Shown: piece by piece, positions 8,726 through 17,416 of the stretch
Layout of the letters: each line of letters opens with the position of its first letter
Position numbering within the stretch: position 1 is the first letter of the stretch
Origin: Acidovorax sp. FJL06
Lineage (GTDB): Bacteria > Pseudomonadota > Gammaproteobacteria > Burkholderiales > Burkholderiaceae_C
Reading direction: 5' to 3'
Assembly: GCF_003852545.1 (NCBI RefSeq)
Contig: NZ_QAJR01000018.1
Span: 101,521-165,520 of the forward strand
DNA length: 64,000 bases
Translations under genes and position numbers: made by a program
Notes under the pieces: generated by a model
The model's input: the letters and a program-made list of their open reading frames with translations, nothing else
Database searches by the model: none
Told to the model about the DNA's origin: nothing

Positions 8726-9043
8726 ATGCTCTACAAATTCAAGTCCCGCGCCGCTGCCGATCTGATCATGCTGGAGCCGCAAGGCCGGCAGATCGTGGCC
8801 CTCATGGGCAAGACCCCGGGGGGCAGCGGCATCGTGACGGCGGCGCAGATCCCGGGCGCCATTGCGGCGCTGGAGGCCGCTGTGGCCGCCGAAGAGGCCC
8901 TGCCCCCCGTCAACGAGGCGGGCGAGGAGGCGACGGAGCAGGAGCGCGCCGACGCGGTGCGCCTGCGCCAGCGCGTGGCGCCCTTCATCGAGATGCTGCG
9001 CCGCAGTGCCGCCGAGCAGGTGGACGTGGTCTGGGGCGTGTAG
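8726..9043 (+). CDS. DUF1840 domain protein
   Basis: 105 aa cytoplasmic protein covering the whole DUF1840 family: N-terminus MLYKFKSRAAADLIMLEP, then QIVALMGK and an acidic/Ala-rich helical second half with EQERADAVRLRQRVAPFIEM. GAGAAGG precedes the ATG at a reasonable distance. The family is common in Burkholderiales and has no established function. It stands alone between the aromatic operon and the DUF4345 gene, with no operon clue. Confidence 0.88.
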   Translation: MLYKFKSRAAADLIMLEPQGRQIVALMGKTPGGSGIVTAAQIPGAIAALEAAVAAEEALPPVNEAGEEATEQERADAVRLRQRVAPFIEMLRRSAAEQVDVVWGV

Positions 9044-9142
9044 CCCCGCCTGCGCGGCGCCAGATCGTCGTTGTCGGGGGCTTCTCCAGCCGGGCTTTCG
9101 GCGCCACAATCTGCAGATTCACCCCCCTTCGGGAGTTGCTCC

Positions 9143-9520
9143 ATGCCCGCAAGCCAACGCACCGTGCAGATCTGCTTGTTCCTCGTGGCGGCCATTGCGC
9201 TGTTTGGTGGTTCCTTGCAGCTGCTGATGGGCCAGCCCGAAACGACTCCCCGGCTGGACAATGTCCACCGCTTCATGGGCGGCATCTATTTTTCCATGGG
9301 CGTGATCTGTGCCTGGGCTGCCCTCACCATCCGGCAACAAGGGACGCTGGTCTACCTGATTGCCTTTGGGGTGCTCGTGGCCGCCGTCGGGCGGCTGCTG
9401 TCGATCAGCAAGGTGGGCATGCCCGAGCCCGCCGCCCTGTGGCTGGGCTACCTCATCCCCGAACTGGTGCTCCCTGTCGTCCTGTGCGTGGCACATTGGC
9501 GGAGCCAGCGCCGCCGCTGA
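9143..9520 (+). CDS. DUF4345-like small membrane protein
   Basis: 125 aa integral membrane protein with four predicted hydrophobic helices: ICLFLVAAIALFGGSLQLL; GGIYFSMGVICAWAAL; LVYLIAFGVLVAAVGRLLS; LIPELVLPVVLCVAHW. The conserved pattern NVHRFMGGIYF matches DUF4345. The ATG at 9143 is chosen for the GGGAG ribosome-binding site; a longer frame begins at 9071 but its extra residues look non-coding. Function is unknown. It converges on the Bug-protein gene with a 20-bp gap. Confidence 0.8.
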   Translation: MPASQRTVQICLFLVAAIALFGGSLQLLMGQPETTPRLDNVHRFMGGIYFSMGVICAWAALTIRQQGTLVYLIAFGVLVAAVGRLLSISKVGMPEPAALWLGYLIPELVLPVVLCVAHWRSQRRR

Positions 9521-9540
9521 GGCTTTCGCGCGGGGGCCTC

Positions 9541-10656
9541 TCAGTCCACCTTCGCGCCCGAGGCCTTCACCACCTGTGCCCACTTCCGGTGTTCGTTGTC
9601 GATGTGCCGGGCAAAGTCGGCAGGCGTGTTGCCGCCGGGAATCGCGCCCTGCGCCAGCAGCCGCTCCTTCATGGCCGGTGTGGCCAGCGACTTGGCGACC
9701 TCCTGCTGGATGCGGTTCACGATGTCGGGCGGGGTGCCTGCCGGGGCCAGCAGGCCAAACCAGGAGCTGGCCTCGTAGCCCTTGAGCGTGGGGCCGCCGG
9801 CCTGCTCCACCGTGGGCACGTCGGGCAAGGCGCTGGAGCGTTCCGCGCTGGTCACGGCCAGCGCGACGAGCTTGCCGGCCTTGATCTGGGCCATGGACGA
9901 GGGCAGGTTGTCGAACATCACATCGGCGTTGCCGCCCACCAGGTCCATCAGCGCCGGGCCCGAACCCCGGTAGGGCAGGTGCAGCATGAAGGTGCCGGTC
10001 ATGCTTTTGAACAGTTCGCCCGCCAGATGGATGGAGGTGCCGTTGCCGCTCGATGCCATGTTCATCTTGCCGGGGCTGGCCTTGGCCACGCGGATGAAAT
10101 CCTGCACGTTGTGCACGCCCATGGCCTTGGCCCGGTCGGTGTTCATCACCATCACATTGGGCACGGCGGCCACCAGGGTGATGGGCACGAAGTCCTTGAT
10201 GGGGTCGTAGGGCAGCTTGGTGTACAGCGCGCGGTTGATGCCGTGCGTGCCCACCGTGCCCATGAGCAGGGTGTAGCCGTCGCCGGGCGACTTGGCCACG
10301 ACCTCGGCGCCCACATTGCCGCCGGCGCCTGCGCGGTTGTCCACGATGAATGGCTGGCCGAACGCGCGGCTCAGCTCGGGCGCCATGGCGCGGGCCAGGA
10401 TGTCGGTGGTGCCCCCGGGGGCAAATGGCACCACGATGCGCACCGGCTTGGCGGGCCAGCCCCCGCCCGCAGGGGCTGCCTGTGCGTGGGCCGTGCCCGG
10501 CGCCAGCAGCGCGCCGGCGGCTGCGAGCGCCAGGGCGCCCAAGGCGCTCAGGGTGAACGCCAGGGCCATGGCCTTGCGGCGGCTGCGTGCCTGGCTGCGG
10601 GCCTGGATCTGCGCGCTGGAGCGCGCGGGGGTGCGGAAGTCATGTTGCTGCGCCAT
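9541..10656 (-). CDS. Bug-family periplasmic solute-binding protein (TctC-like)
   Basis: 371 aa. After an Arg-rich start and a hydrophobic segment ([21 protein letters not shown]) ending in AHA-QA there is a mature Bug/TctC domain: [42 protein letters not shown] and [14 protein letters not shown], the loops that bind a carboxylate ligand. ATG 10656 has GAGGA 9 nt upstream; the ATG at 10665 would have no spacing. No TctA/TctB membrane genes are near, so it is an orphan receptor, as is usual in Burkholderiales. It is the downstream of two tandem Bug genes, which are only moderately similar. Ligand unknown, probably an organic acid. Confidence 0.9.
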   Translation of the reverse strand: MAQQHDFRTPARSSAQIQARSQARSRRKAMALAFTLSALGALALAAAGALLAPGTAHAQAAPAGGGWPAKPVRIVVPFAPGGTTDILARAMAPELSRAFGQPFIVDNRAGAGGNVGAEVVAKSPGDGYTLLMGTVGTHGINRALYTKLPYDPIKDFVPITLVAAVPNVMVMNTDRAKAMGVHNVQDFIRVAKASPGKMNMASSGNGTSIHLAGELFKSMTGTFMLHLPYRGSGPALMDLVGGNADVMFDNLPSSMAQIKAGKLVALAVTSAERSSALPDVPTVEQAGGPTLKGYEASSWFGLLAPAGTPPDIVNRIQQEVAKSLATPAMKERLLAQGAIPGGNTPADFARHIDNEHRKWAQVVKASGAKVD

Positions 10657-10898
10657 GGAAGCCATTCCTCGTTGAAGTCCTTGGAGCCCGGAGGGCTCGC
10701 ATGCCCTCTGTTCTACGCGGGTGTGCACGGCAGGGGCAGGTGGGATTACCCGAGGGGCGTCGGCACCGTTGGCGCGGGCGGGCCTGCCGAGATGGCGCCA
10801 CGGGGCACCAAAGAGAAAGCCACCGGGCCGGGTGGCGCGGTGGCTGGGGGTGTGCGGGCGATGCGCTGCCGGATCGCCCGGGGTTCCTTCAAGCCGGC

Positions 10899-11885
10899 TT
10901 AGTCGGCGTAGGTGCCGGCAGCCTTGATCACGGCGCCCCATTTGTCGATTTCGGCGGCCACGAACTTCTTGTGCTCGGCGCCGTCCACGCGCTTGTCGGT
11001 GACGACCACGGCACCCAGGGCTTCCTGCTTCTTGATGAACTCGGGGTCCTTCAGTGCGGTCTTGAGGGCTTCGTTGATCTTCTTCTGCACATCGGCTGGC
11101 GTGCCTTTGGGGGCGTACAGGCCGTGCCAGATGCTCACGTTGAAGTCCTTCAGGCCCGATTCGGCCAGCGTGGGCAGGTCCTTCAGGGCGGGCGTGGTCA
11201 GGCGCTTGGCGGTGGTCACGGCGTAGGCCTTGACCTTCTTGCCTTCGATCTGCGAGGTGGTGTTGGTGGTCTGGTCGCACAGCAGGTCGATCTGGCCGCC
11301 GATCAGGTCGGTGATGGCGGGGGCGGTGCCCTTGTAGGGCACGGCGGTCATGTCCACCTGCATGGCGCTCTGGAACATCAGGCCGCACAGGTGCGACGCC
11401 GCGCCCAGGCCTGCGTTGCCCAGGTTGATCTTGCCCTTGTTCTGCTGGATCCAGGCCGTCAGCTCCTTGAAGTTGTTGGCGGGCATCGTGGGGCGCGCGA
11501 TCAGCGTCATGGGCACTTCGTTGACCATGCCCAGGTACTCGAAATCGTTGGGCACGCTGAACGAGAGCTTGCGGTACAGCGCGGGCATGGTGGACATGCC
11601 GATGTGGTTGAGCAGCAGCGTGTAGCCATCGGGCGCGGCGCGGGCCACGCGGGCGGCGCCAATGGAGCTGCCGGCACCAGCGGTGTTGTCCACCACCACG
11701 GTGGCGCCCAGGGGCTTGCGCAGGGCTTCGGCCAGGTCACGCGCCACGCGGTCGGTGGGGCCGCCAGCGGCAAAGGGCACCACGATCGTGACCGTCTTGT
11801 CCTTGGCGGGGAAGTCCTGGGCATGGGCGCCCAGGGCGGCTGCGGCGGCAGCGGCGATCAGTGCGACTTTCAGCATTGTTTTCAT
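10899..11885 (-). CDS. Bug-family periplasmic solute-binding protein
   Basis: 328 aa with a clear Sec signal ([23 protein letters not shown]) and the Bug fold: [40 protein letters not shown] and [24 protein letters not shown] precedes the ATG at 11885. It lies upstream of the second Bug gene on the same strand, with a 242-bp gap in which I see no gene. Internal motifs differ enough from the neighbour that this is not a recent duplicate. Ligand is unknown; an aromatic or dicarboxylic acid would fit the catabolic surroundings (inference). Confidence 0.9.
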   Translation of the reverse strand: MKTMLKVALIAAAAAAALGAHAQDFPAKDKTVTIVVPFAAGGPTDRVARDLAEALRKPLGATVVVDNTAGAGSSIGAARVARAAPDGYTLLLNHIGMSTMPALYRKLSFSVPNDFEYLGMVNEVPMTLIARPTMPANNFKELTAWIQQNKGKINLGNAGLGAASHLCGLMFQSAMQVDMTAVPYKGTAPAITDLIGGQIDLLCDQTTNTTSQIEGKKVKAYAVTTAKRLTTPALKDLPTLAESGLKDFNVSIWHGLYAPKGTPADVQKKINEALKTALKDPEFIKKQEALGAVVVTDKRVDGAEHKKFVAAEIDKWGAVIKAAGTYAD

Positions 11886-12221
11886 GGGTGCTCCTGTAAA
11901 TGACGGGCCATGATAGCGAGGGGGGTTTTGGGCAGCATTGCGGATAGTACGTAGCACACGCGCCGCATGGTCTTTAAGAAGAATGCGCCTGTAAGGCCCA
12001 TCAATAAAGCGCTATGCGCTATTAATTGAGGAGCTTGGTTAGGGTAACTACTGCGATTTCCCCAAGGGCTAAATGGGATTGCTTTGCGCTGCCGCAAACC
12101 CGCCGCCGAAGGGGGCGGCAGCCGCCATGCGATGTGCCCGCCCGGCCTTGCGTGCGCCCGGTGCTGGTGCGGCGCCGCCAGGGGTCGGGCAAGGCGCAGC
12201 CCCCGAAGGCGGCACGGGGGA
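11886..12221. other. 336-bp gene-free stretch with degenerate repeats
   Basis: Between the Bug gene start and the PaaK-like gene end. About 12001-12035 is A/T-richer (AAAGCGCTATGCGCTATTAA), resembling a degraded copy of the hairpin repeat. About 12080-12220 is very GC-rich, with inverted GC blocks (CCGCCGAAGGGGGCGGC). The promoter of the Bug gene should lie in the right-hand direction from 11886. I see no convincing coding frame. Confidence 0.5.
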
Positions 12222-13469
12222 TTACTTGTAGCTGCGCGCGTCTTCAATCACCTTGCCATCGTTGGGCAAGGTGCCGGGGGGCAGCATCTGCACGTCGCCC
12301 CGCAGCTTGGTCACTTCGCGGATGGCATCGCCCAGCTGGTGGGCCAGGCCCTCGGCGGTCTCGGTGGTCTCGACCTGCAGCACCATCTGGTCGTTGGCCA
12401 TCTCGCCGCTGACCACCAGACGTGCGCGCAGCACCTGCGGAAAACGCCGTGCAATCGTGGCCACCTGGCCGGGGTGCACGAACATGCCGCGCACCTTGGT
12501 GGTCTGGTCGGCCCGGCCCATCCAGCCCTTGATGCGGGTGTTGGTGCGGCCCGTGGGGCAGGGGCCGGGCAGCACGGCCGAGAGGTCGCCGGTGCCAAAG
12601 CGGATCAGCGGGTAGTCGGGGTTGAGCGTGGTCACCACCAGCTCGCCCACCTCGCCCTCGGGCACGGGGTCGCCGGTGCCGGGGCGCACGATCTCGACGA
12701 TCACGCCTTCATCGAGCACCAGGCCTTCGCGCGCCGAGGTTTCGTAGGCGATCAGCCCCAGGTCGGCCGTGGCGTAGCACTGGTAGCCCGCGATGCCACG
12801 TTCGGCAAACCAGTCGCGCAGCGAGGGCGGAAAGGCCTCGCCCGAGACCAGGGCCTTGGTCACGGTGGGCAGGGGCACGCCCAGTTCGGCGGCCTTTTCG
12901 ACAATGATCTTGAGGAAGCTCGGCGTGCCGATGTAGCCGGCCGGGCGCAGCTCGGCCATGGCCTGCACCTGCTGCTCGGTTTGGCCCGTGCCCCCGGGGA
13001 ACACGGTGCACCCCAGCGCATGGGCGCCGGTTTCCATCATCGAGCCCGCAGGCACGAAGTGGTAGCTGAAGCTGTTGTGGATCAGCTCGCCGCAGCGAAA
13101 GCCCGCCGCATGGATGGCGCGCGCCATGCGCCAATAGTCGCGCCGCGTGCCTTCGGGCTCGTAGATGGTGCCGGGGCTGGCGAACACGCGCGTCATGCCG
13201 GGGCCAAAATCCAGTGCACTGAAGCCGCCAAACACATTGGCGGCGCGGCCGGCCTGCTGGCGTTCCAGCAACTCGTATTTGCGCGTGACGGGCAGCTGCG
13301 CCAGCGCTGCGCGGCTGGTGACCGCCGATGCGTCCACCCCGGCCAGGATGCCGGCAAAGGCCGGCGAGGCCTTCTGGGCGTGGGCGATCTGCTGCGGCAG
13401 TGCCGCCATCAAGGCCGCTTCGCGCTCGGCGGGGCTGCGCGTCTCCAGGGCGTCATAGAACGTGCTCAT
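12222..13469 (-). CDS. PaaK-like adenylate-forming CoA ligase
   Basis: 415 aa AMP-dependent ligase of the phenylacetate-CoA ligase family. The core is ARVFASPGTIYEP-like substrate loop, SFSYHFVPAGSMMETGAHALG, GTPSFLKIIVEKA, the YATADLG acceptor motif, RFGTGDLSAV and the C-terminal MFVHPGQV. The glycine-rich loop is poorly conserved relative to true PaaK, so the substrate is uncertain. AAGGAA lies 8 nt before the ATG. It is the last gene downstream of livF on the same strand, across a 225-bp repeat-rich gap. Together with the FadD-like ligase at the head of the cluster, it would convert imported acids to CoA esters (inference). Confidence 0.82.
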   Translation of the reverse strand: MSTFYDALETRSPAEREAALMAALPQQIAHAQKASPAFAGILAGVDASAVTSRAALAQLPVTRKYELLERQQAGRAANVFGGFSALDFGPGMTRVFASPGTIYEPEGTRRDYWRMARAIHAAGFRCGELIHNSFSYHFVPAGSMMETGAHALGCTVFPGGTGQTEQQVQAMAELRPAGYIGTPSFLKIIVEKAAELGVPLPTVTKALVSGEAFPPSLRDWFAERGIAGYQCYATADLGLIAYETSAREGLVLDEGVIVEIVRPGTGDPVPEGEVGELVVTTLNPDYPLIRFGTGDLSAVLPGPCPTGRTNTRIKGWMGRADQTTKVRGMFVHPGQVATIARRFPQVLRARLVVSGEMANDQMVLQVETTETAEGLAHQLGDAIREVTKLRGDVQMLPPGTLPNDGKVIEDARSYK

Positions 13470-13504
13470 GCCTGGGTTTCCTTGTGAGGTTGTTTGATTG
13501 AAAT

Positions 13505-13542
13505 ATGCCTCTAGCGCTTTTCGATCAAGCGTAAGCAGCTAT
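13505..13542. repeat. Degenerate hairpin repeat
   Basis: TCTAGCGCTTTTCGATCAAGC followed by GTAAGCAGCTATG is a diverged member of the AGC-rich hairpin family seen complete at 44991-45031. It lies upstream of the PaaK-like gene in the gap after livF. Confidence 0.6.
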
Positions 13543-13604
13543 GAAATTGAGAGTGATTCCGTTGGAGGTCTGAAAAGGAACACGGCCCTGGTCGCCCGCG
13601 CTGC

Positions 13605-13692
13605 CGGAGGCCAGCGCCACCGCGCAAGGGCCGCCCCGCCGCGCTGGTGGCGTCCCCCTGAGGGGGATGGCGCGTTAGCGCCTCAGGGGGCA
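13605..13692. repeat. GC-rich dispersed repeat with hairpin, after livF
   Basis: The block CAAGGGCCGCCCCGCCGC, GGTGGCGTCCCCCT, GCGCCTCAGGGGG recurs at 14617-14726 in the same order and orientation. Here the arms CCCCCTGAGG and CCTCAGGGGG (13654-13690) enclose a second stem GGCGC-GTTA-GCGCC. It lies just beyond the livF stop codon and may act as an mRNA 3' end or terminator without a U tract. Confidence 0.65.
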
Positions 13693-13694
13693 CC

Positions 13695-14507
13695 CTAAGC
13701 AAGCCAGCGCTTGCGCCGCTTGTAGCTTTTGACATCCTTGAAGCTCTTGCGCTCGCCGCCGCCCACGCCCAGGTAGAACTCCTTCACGTCCTCGTTGTTG
13801 GCCAGGTCGCTGGCAGCGCCGTCCATCACCACGCGGCCGCTTTCCATGATGTAGCCGTAGTCGGAATATTTGAGCGCCATGTTGGTGTTCTGCTCGGCGA
13901 GCAGGAAGGTCACCTTCTCCTTCTTGTTCAGGTCCTGGACGATGTTGAACACCTCCTCCACGATCTGCGGTGCCAGGCCCATGGAGGGCTCGTCCAGCAG
14001 CACCATGCGGGGGTTGGCCATGAGCGCGCGGCCGATGGCGCACATCTGCTGCTCGCCGCCCGAGGTGTAGGCCGCCTGCGAGGTGCGGCGCGTCTTCAGG
14101 CGCGGAAAGTAGTTGTAGACCTTCTCCAGGTTGGCCGCGATCTCGGCCTTGCTGGTGCGGGTGTAGCTGCCCGTCATCAGGTTCTCTTCAATCGTCAGGT
14201 GGGCAAAGCAATGCCGCCCCTCCATCACCTGCACCACGCCGCGCTGCACCAGGTCGGCGGGCGAGAGGTTTTCGATGCGCTCGCCGCGCAGCTCAATGGA
14301 GCCCTTGGTGACCTCGCCCCGCTCACCCTTGAGCAGGTTGGAGATCGCGCGCAGCGTGGTCGTCTTGCCCGCGCCGTTGCCCCCCAGAATGGCCACGATG
14401 CTGCCCTCGCGCACCTGCAGCGAGACGCCCTTGAGCACCAGGATCACGTGGTTGTAGATGACTTCGATGCCGTTGACGTTGAGAACAATGTTGCTGTTGG
14501 AGTCCAT
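13695..14507 (-). CDS. livF: Branched-chain-type ABC transporter ATPase LivF
   Basis: 270 aa cytoplasmic ATPase. Walker A GGNGAGKTT, Q-loop region, signature TSGGEQQMC and Walker B MVLLDEPSMGL are all present, followed by the H-loop segment LLAEQNTNMALKYSD. ATG 14507 opens the NSNIVLNVNGIEVIYNHVI core. The C-terminal extension (KSFKDVKSYKRRKRWLA) is basic and longer than in E. coli LivF. It is downstream of the binding-protein gene and separated from it by a 227-bp repeat/hairpin. With LivG it powers uptake by LivHM. The substrate is probably an aromatic or fatty acid rather than an amino acid, judged from the flanking CoA ligases (inference). Confidence 0.9.
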   Translation of the reverse strand: MDSNSNIVLNVNGIEVIYNHVILVLKGVSLQVREGSIVAILGGNGAGKTTTLRAISNLLKGERGEVTKGSIELRGERIENLSPADLVQRGVVQVMEGRHCFAHLTIEENLMTGSYTRTSKAEIAANLEKVYNYFPRLKTRRTSQAAYTSGGEQQMCAIGRALMANPRMVLLDEPSMGLAPQIVEEVFNIVQDLNKKEKVTFLLAEQNTNMALKYSDYGYIMESGRVVMDGAASDLANNEDVKEFYLGVGGGERKSFKDVKSYKRRKRWLA

Positions 14508-14616
14508 GGTCTTCCTTCGCTTTGCCAATCCAAAGAGCTGCTGCACAACCCTTTGGATTGGCGGCTGCCAAAAAAGCAACCGCTGCTCACTGGCCGTAAA
14601 AACTGTCGCTGCCCAA

Positions 14617-14726
14617 GGCCAGGGCCACCGTGCAAGGGCCGCCCCGCCGCACCGGTGGCGTCCCCCTTCCCGAATCGCGCAGCGATTCGAGAGAAGGGGG
14701 AAGGCGCGTCAGCGCCTCAGGGGGAT
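14617..14726. repeat. GC-rich dispersed repeat with long hairpin between livK and livF
   Basis: Second copy of the 13605-13692 repeat, carrying an extra stem: CCCCCTTC (14662-14669) and CGAATCGC (14671-14678) pair with GCGATTCG (14682-14689) and GAAGGGGG (14693-14700), then GGCGC-GTCA-GCGCC. It lies directly downstream of the binding-protein gene. A hairpin here could stabilise the livK message or reduce read-through into livF, as is common after binding-protein genes (inference). Confidence 0.65.
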
Positions 14727-14734
14727 GTACCGAA

Positions 14735-16063
14735 TCAAGACTGGCAGTCCGCCGCATCCCGGCGCGTCATCTTCTTGTCCGCCAGGTACTTGTCGGCGCC
14801 CGCCTTGATCATGGGCTTGAGGATCTGCTCATCGGCCTGGTACCAGTCCGACGAGAAGTTCCACTTGCCGCCGTCCCAGGTGTGCACGCGTGCCCAGGTG
14901 GAACCCATGTGGTCGGCGCAGCTGGTGGACAGGGGGCGCATCACGCCGCCAAAGCCCAGTGCGTCGAGCTTCTTCTGGTCGAGGGCCAGGTTCTCCATGC
15001 CCCAGCGCACTTGTTCGCCGGTCATGACCTTGCCCTTGCCGAAGCGCTCCTGCGCGCGGCGCACCGACTCGACGGCCAGCATCTGGATGATCACGCCGCG
15101 GGTGTACAGCACCGAGCCCACTTCATCCTTGGGGCCCGTGCCCTGGCCCTTGTCGTGCACGTTCTTGAGGATGTCCTGGATCACCTTGGGCTGCTGGCCC
15201 GAGGTGTTCAGGGCCAGCGCGTTGTAGCCCTTGGCGCCTTCACCCACGTCGCGCACGTCCGGTTCGGCACCGGCCCACCACACGCCATACATCTTGTCGC
15301 GGGGGTAGCCGGTGGCCTGGGCTTCCTTCAGGGCGGTGGAGTTCATCACACCCCAGCCCCACAGCAGCACGTAGTCGGGGCGGCTCTGGCGCACCTGCAG
15401 CCAGGTGGCCTTCTGCTCCACGCCAGGTGCGGTCACGGGCAGCATCTGCAGCTCGAAGCCGTGCATCTTCGAGCGTTCCTGCAGCAGCGGGATGGGTTCC
15501 TTGCCGAAGGGGCTGTCGTGGTACACGAGGGCGATCTTCTTGCCCTTGAGCTTGTCCATGCCGCCTGCGGCCTTGCCGATGTGCTGGATCAGGATGTCGG
15601 CGCCGGTCCAGTAGCTGCCCATGAAGGGGAAGTTCCACTTGAACGCCTGGCCGTCCTGTGCCACCGACAGGCCATAGCCCAGCGTCATCAGCGGGATCTT
15701 GTCCACGGGGGCTTTCTCGGTCAGTGCGAAGGTGATGCCGGTGGCCTGCGGGTCGAACAGGGTCACGCCGGGCTTGCCCTTGAGGCGTTCGTAGCATTCC
15801 ACGCCGCGGTCGGTGGCGTAGCCGGTTTCGCACTCTTCAAAGGTGAGCTTCACGCCGTTGATGCCGCCATCGCGCGCGTTGATCATCTTGATGTAGTCCT
15901 GCTTGCCGTTGGCCCATGGCACGCCGTTGGGGGCGTAGGGGCCGGTGCGGTAGGACAGCAGCGGGAAGAACTGTTCCTTGGCTTGAGCGAACGCGCTGGT
16001 GGTCACCGCCGAGGCGCCTGCGGCAACCACCGCAGCGGCGATCACGATCTTCGAAAGCTTCAT
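14735..16063 (-). CDS. Periplasmic binding protein of the Liv-type ABC transporter
   Basis: 442 aa Peripla_BP_6 family protein with a Sec signal peptide (MKLSKIVIAAAVVAAGASAV to SAFAQA). The mature part begins KEQFFPLLSYRTGPYAPNG, with DPQATGITFAL, YHDSPFGKEPIP and LLWGWGVMNSTAL typical of receptors clustered with acyl/aryl-CoA ligases. It is longer than LivK (about 370 aa). AGGAGA precedes ATG 16063. Located mid-operon between livM and livF. The family member in such clusters is thought to bind aromatic or other carboxylic acids. Ligand is not determined. Confidence 0.88.
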   Translation of the reverse strand: MKLSKIVIAAAVVAAGASAVTTSAFAQAKEQFFPLLSYRTGPYAPNGVPWANGKQDYIKMINARDGGINGVKLTFEECETGYATDRGVECYERLKGKPGVTLFDPQATGITFALTEKAPVDKIPLMTLGYGLSVAQDGQAFKWNFPFMGSYWTGADILIQHIGKAAGGMDKLKGKKIALVYHDSPFGKEPIPLLQERSKMHGFELQMLPVTAPGVEQKATWLQVRQSRPDYVLLWGWGVMNSTALKEAQATGYPRDKMYGVWWAGAEPDVRDVGEGAKGYNALALNTSGQQPKVIQDILKNVHDKGQGTGPKDEVGSVLYTRGVIIQMLAVESVRRAQERFGKGKVMTGEQVRWGMENLALDQKKLDALGFGGVMRPLSTSCADHMGSTWARVHTWDGGKWNFSSDWYQADEQILKPMIKAGADKYLADKKMTRRDAADCQS

Positions 16064-16189
16064 GGATGTCTCCTTTGAATGAATGTGTTGAAGCACGGGA
16101 AAAAACCGGAGGAACAGACAGTGAACGCGGCAATGCGGGGTGTCCGTATCGGGAAATGCGCGTAAGGGGTTTCCGCAGGGGCTTTGCGC

Positions 16190-17266
16190 TCAGTGGGGGA
16201 AGGGCCACAACCGCAGCTTCTGCTTGGCCGTAGACCACAGCTTGGCCAGGCCGTGGGGCTCCACGATCAGGAACCACACGATCAGCGCGCCGAAGATCAT
16301 CAGCTCGGCGTGCGAGACACCGGCCGTGGACACCTCGATACCGAAGAGGCCCATGAAGGCAGGCAGGAACTGGTTGAGCACGATGGGCAGCACCACGATG
16401 AAGGCCGCACCAAAGAAGCCCCCCGAAATGGAGCCCAGCCCGCCGATGATGACCATGAACAGGAGGCGGAACGAAATTTCCACCGAGAACGCAGCGGGCT
16501 CCCAGGCCCCCAGGTGCACAAAGGCCCACAGTGCGCCGGCCATGCCCACGATGAAGGAGCTGACGGCAAACGCGCTGAGCTTGGCATACATGGGGCGGAT
16601 GCCGATCACGGCGGCGGCCACGTCCATGTCGCGGATGGCCATCCATTCACGGCCGATGGCGCCGCGCACCAGGTTCTTGGCCAGCAGCGCCACCACGACC
16701 AGCAGCGCCAGGCAGAAGATGTATTTGCTGGTGGCGCTTTCGATGGGCATGCCGAAGACCTGCAGGTTGCTCACCGATACCGAGCCCGAGTCGGAGTTGT
16801 TGGTGAACCACTTGATGCGCAGGAACATCCAGTCGCTGAAGAACTGCGCCGCCAGCGTGGCCACCGCCAGGTACAGGCCCTTCACGCGCAGGCTGGGCAG
16901 CCCGAACAGGATGCCGAAGAAGGTGGCGCACAGCCCGCCCAGGATGAGTGCCGGGATCAGCGGCAAGCCCGGAAAACGCACGAAGAAGTTGTAGGCCCCG
17001 TAGGCACCCACGGCCATGAAGGCACCCGAGCCCAGCGAGATCTGGCCGCAGTAGCCCACCAGGATGTTCACCCCCAGGGCGGCCAGCGCCATGATGACAA
17101 ACGGAATCAGGATGGCGCGGAAGATGTAGTCGCTGGCCAGCATGGGCACGACGAGGAAGGCGACGGCCAGCAGCAGCGCAATGGCGATGCGGTCCTGTGC
17201 GATGGGAAAAATCTGCTGGTCGGCGCGGTAGCTGGTCTTGAACTGACCATTTTCACGGTAGAGCAT
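16190..17266 (-). CDS. livM: Branched-chain-type ABC permease LivM
   Basis: 358 aa inner-membrane permease with about nine hydrophobic segments. The signature GYCGQISLGSGAFMAVGAY (residues about 65-85) is the conserved LivM loop, and the cytoplasmic coupling motif is REWMAIRDMDVAAAVIGI. A GGAG site lies 7 nt before ATG 17266. It pairs with LivH. The N-terminus MLYRENGQFKTSYRADQ is extended and polar, as is usual in this subfamily. Confidence 0.92.
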   Translation of the reverse strand: MLYRENGQFKTSYRADQQIFPIAQDRIAIALLLAVAFLVVPMLASDYIFRAILIPFVIMALAALGVNILVGYCGQISLGSGAFMAVGAYGAYNFFVRFPGLPLIPALILGGLCATFFGILFGLPSLRVKGLYLAVATLAAQFFSDWMFLRIKWFTNNSDSGSVSVSNLQVFGMPIESATSKYIFCLALLVVVALLAKNLVRGAIGREWMAIRDMDVAAAVIGIRPMYAKLSAFAVSSFIVGMAGALWAFVHLGAWEPAAFSVEISFRLLFMVIIGGLGSISGGFFGAAFIVVLPIVLNQFLPAFMGLFGIEVSTAGVSHAELMIFGALIVWFLIVEPHGLAKLWSTAKQKLRLWPFPH

Positions 17267-17294
17267 GGAGGTCTCCGGTTCTCGTTGTTATGGG

Positions 17295-17318
17295 TTACAC
17301 GCGGTCAATGATCTTGTG
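17295..17318 (-). other. Possible remnant of the livH 3' end
   Basis: Read on the minus strand, this spot encodes HKIIDRV followed by TAA. The true LivH C-terminus, about 120 bp away at 17417-17440, is EKIIDRV followed by TGA. The intervening spacer shows no further similarity. It may be a trace of a small duplication or of an altered livH end. Confidence 0.3.
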
Positions 17319-17416
17319 CACGGGGGCGCACCTGCGGTGCCCTGTGTGAACTTCGTTCCCACAGTCAACGTGCTGCGCACGTTGTGCCTCCTTCGAAAAA
17401 TCATGGCTCTCGTATT

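Noticed and set aside
10666-11388. Apparent 240-residue extension of the downstream Bug protein
   Set aside because: It is an off-frame reading of the upstream Bug gene and the spacer; the signal peptide begins after 10656.
13605-14726. Possible CRISPR or direct-repeat array
   Set aside because: Only two copies of the GC-rich block, about 1 kb apart and flanking livF, with no regular spacing or spacers.
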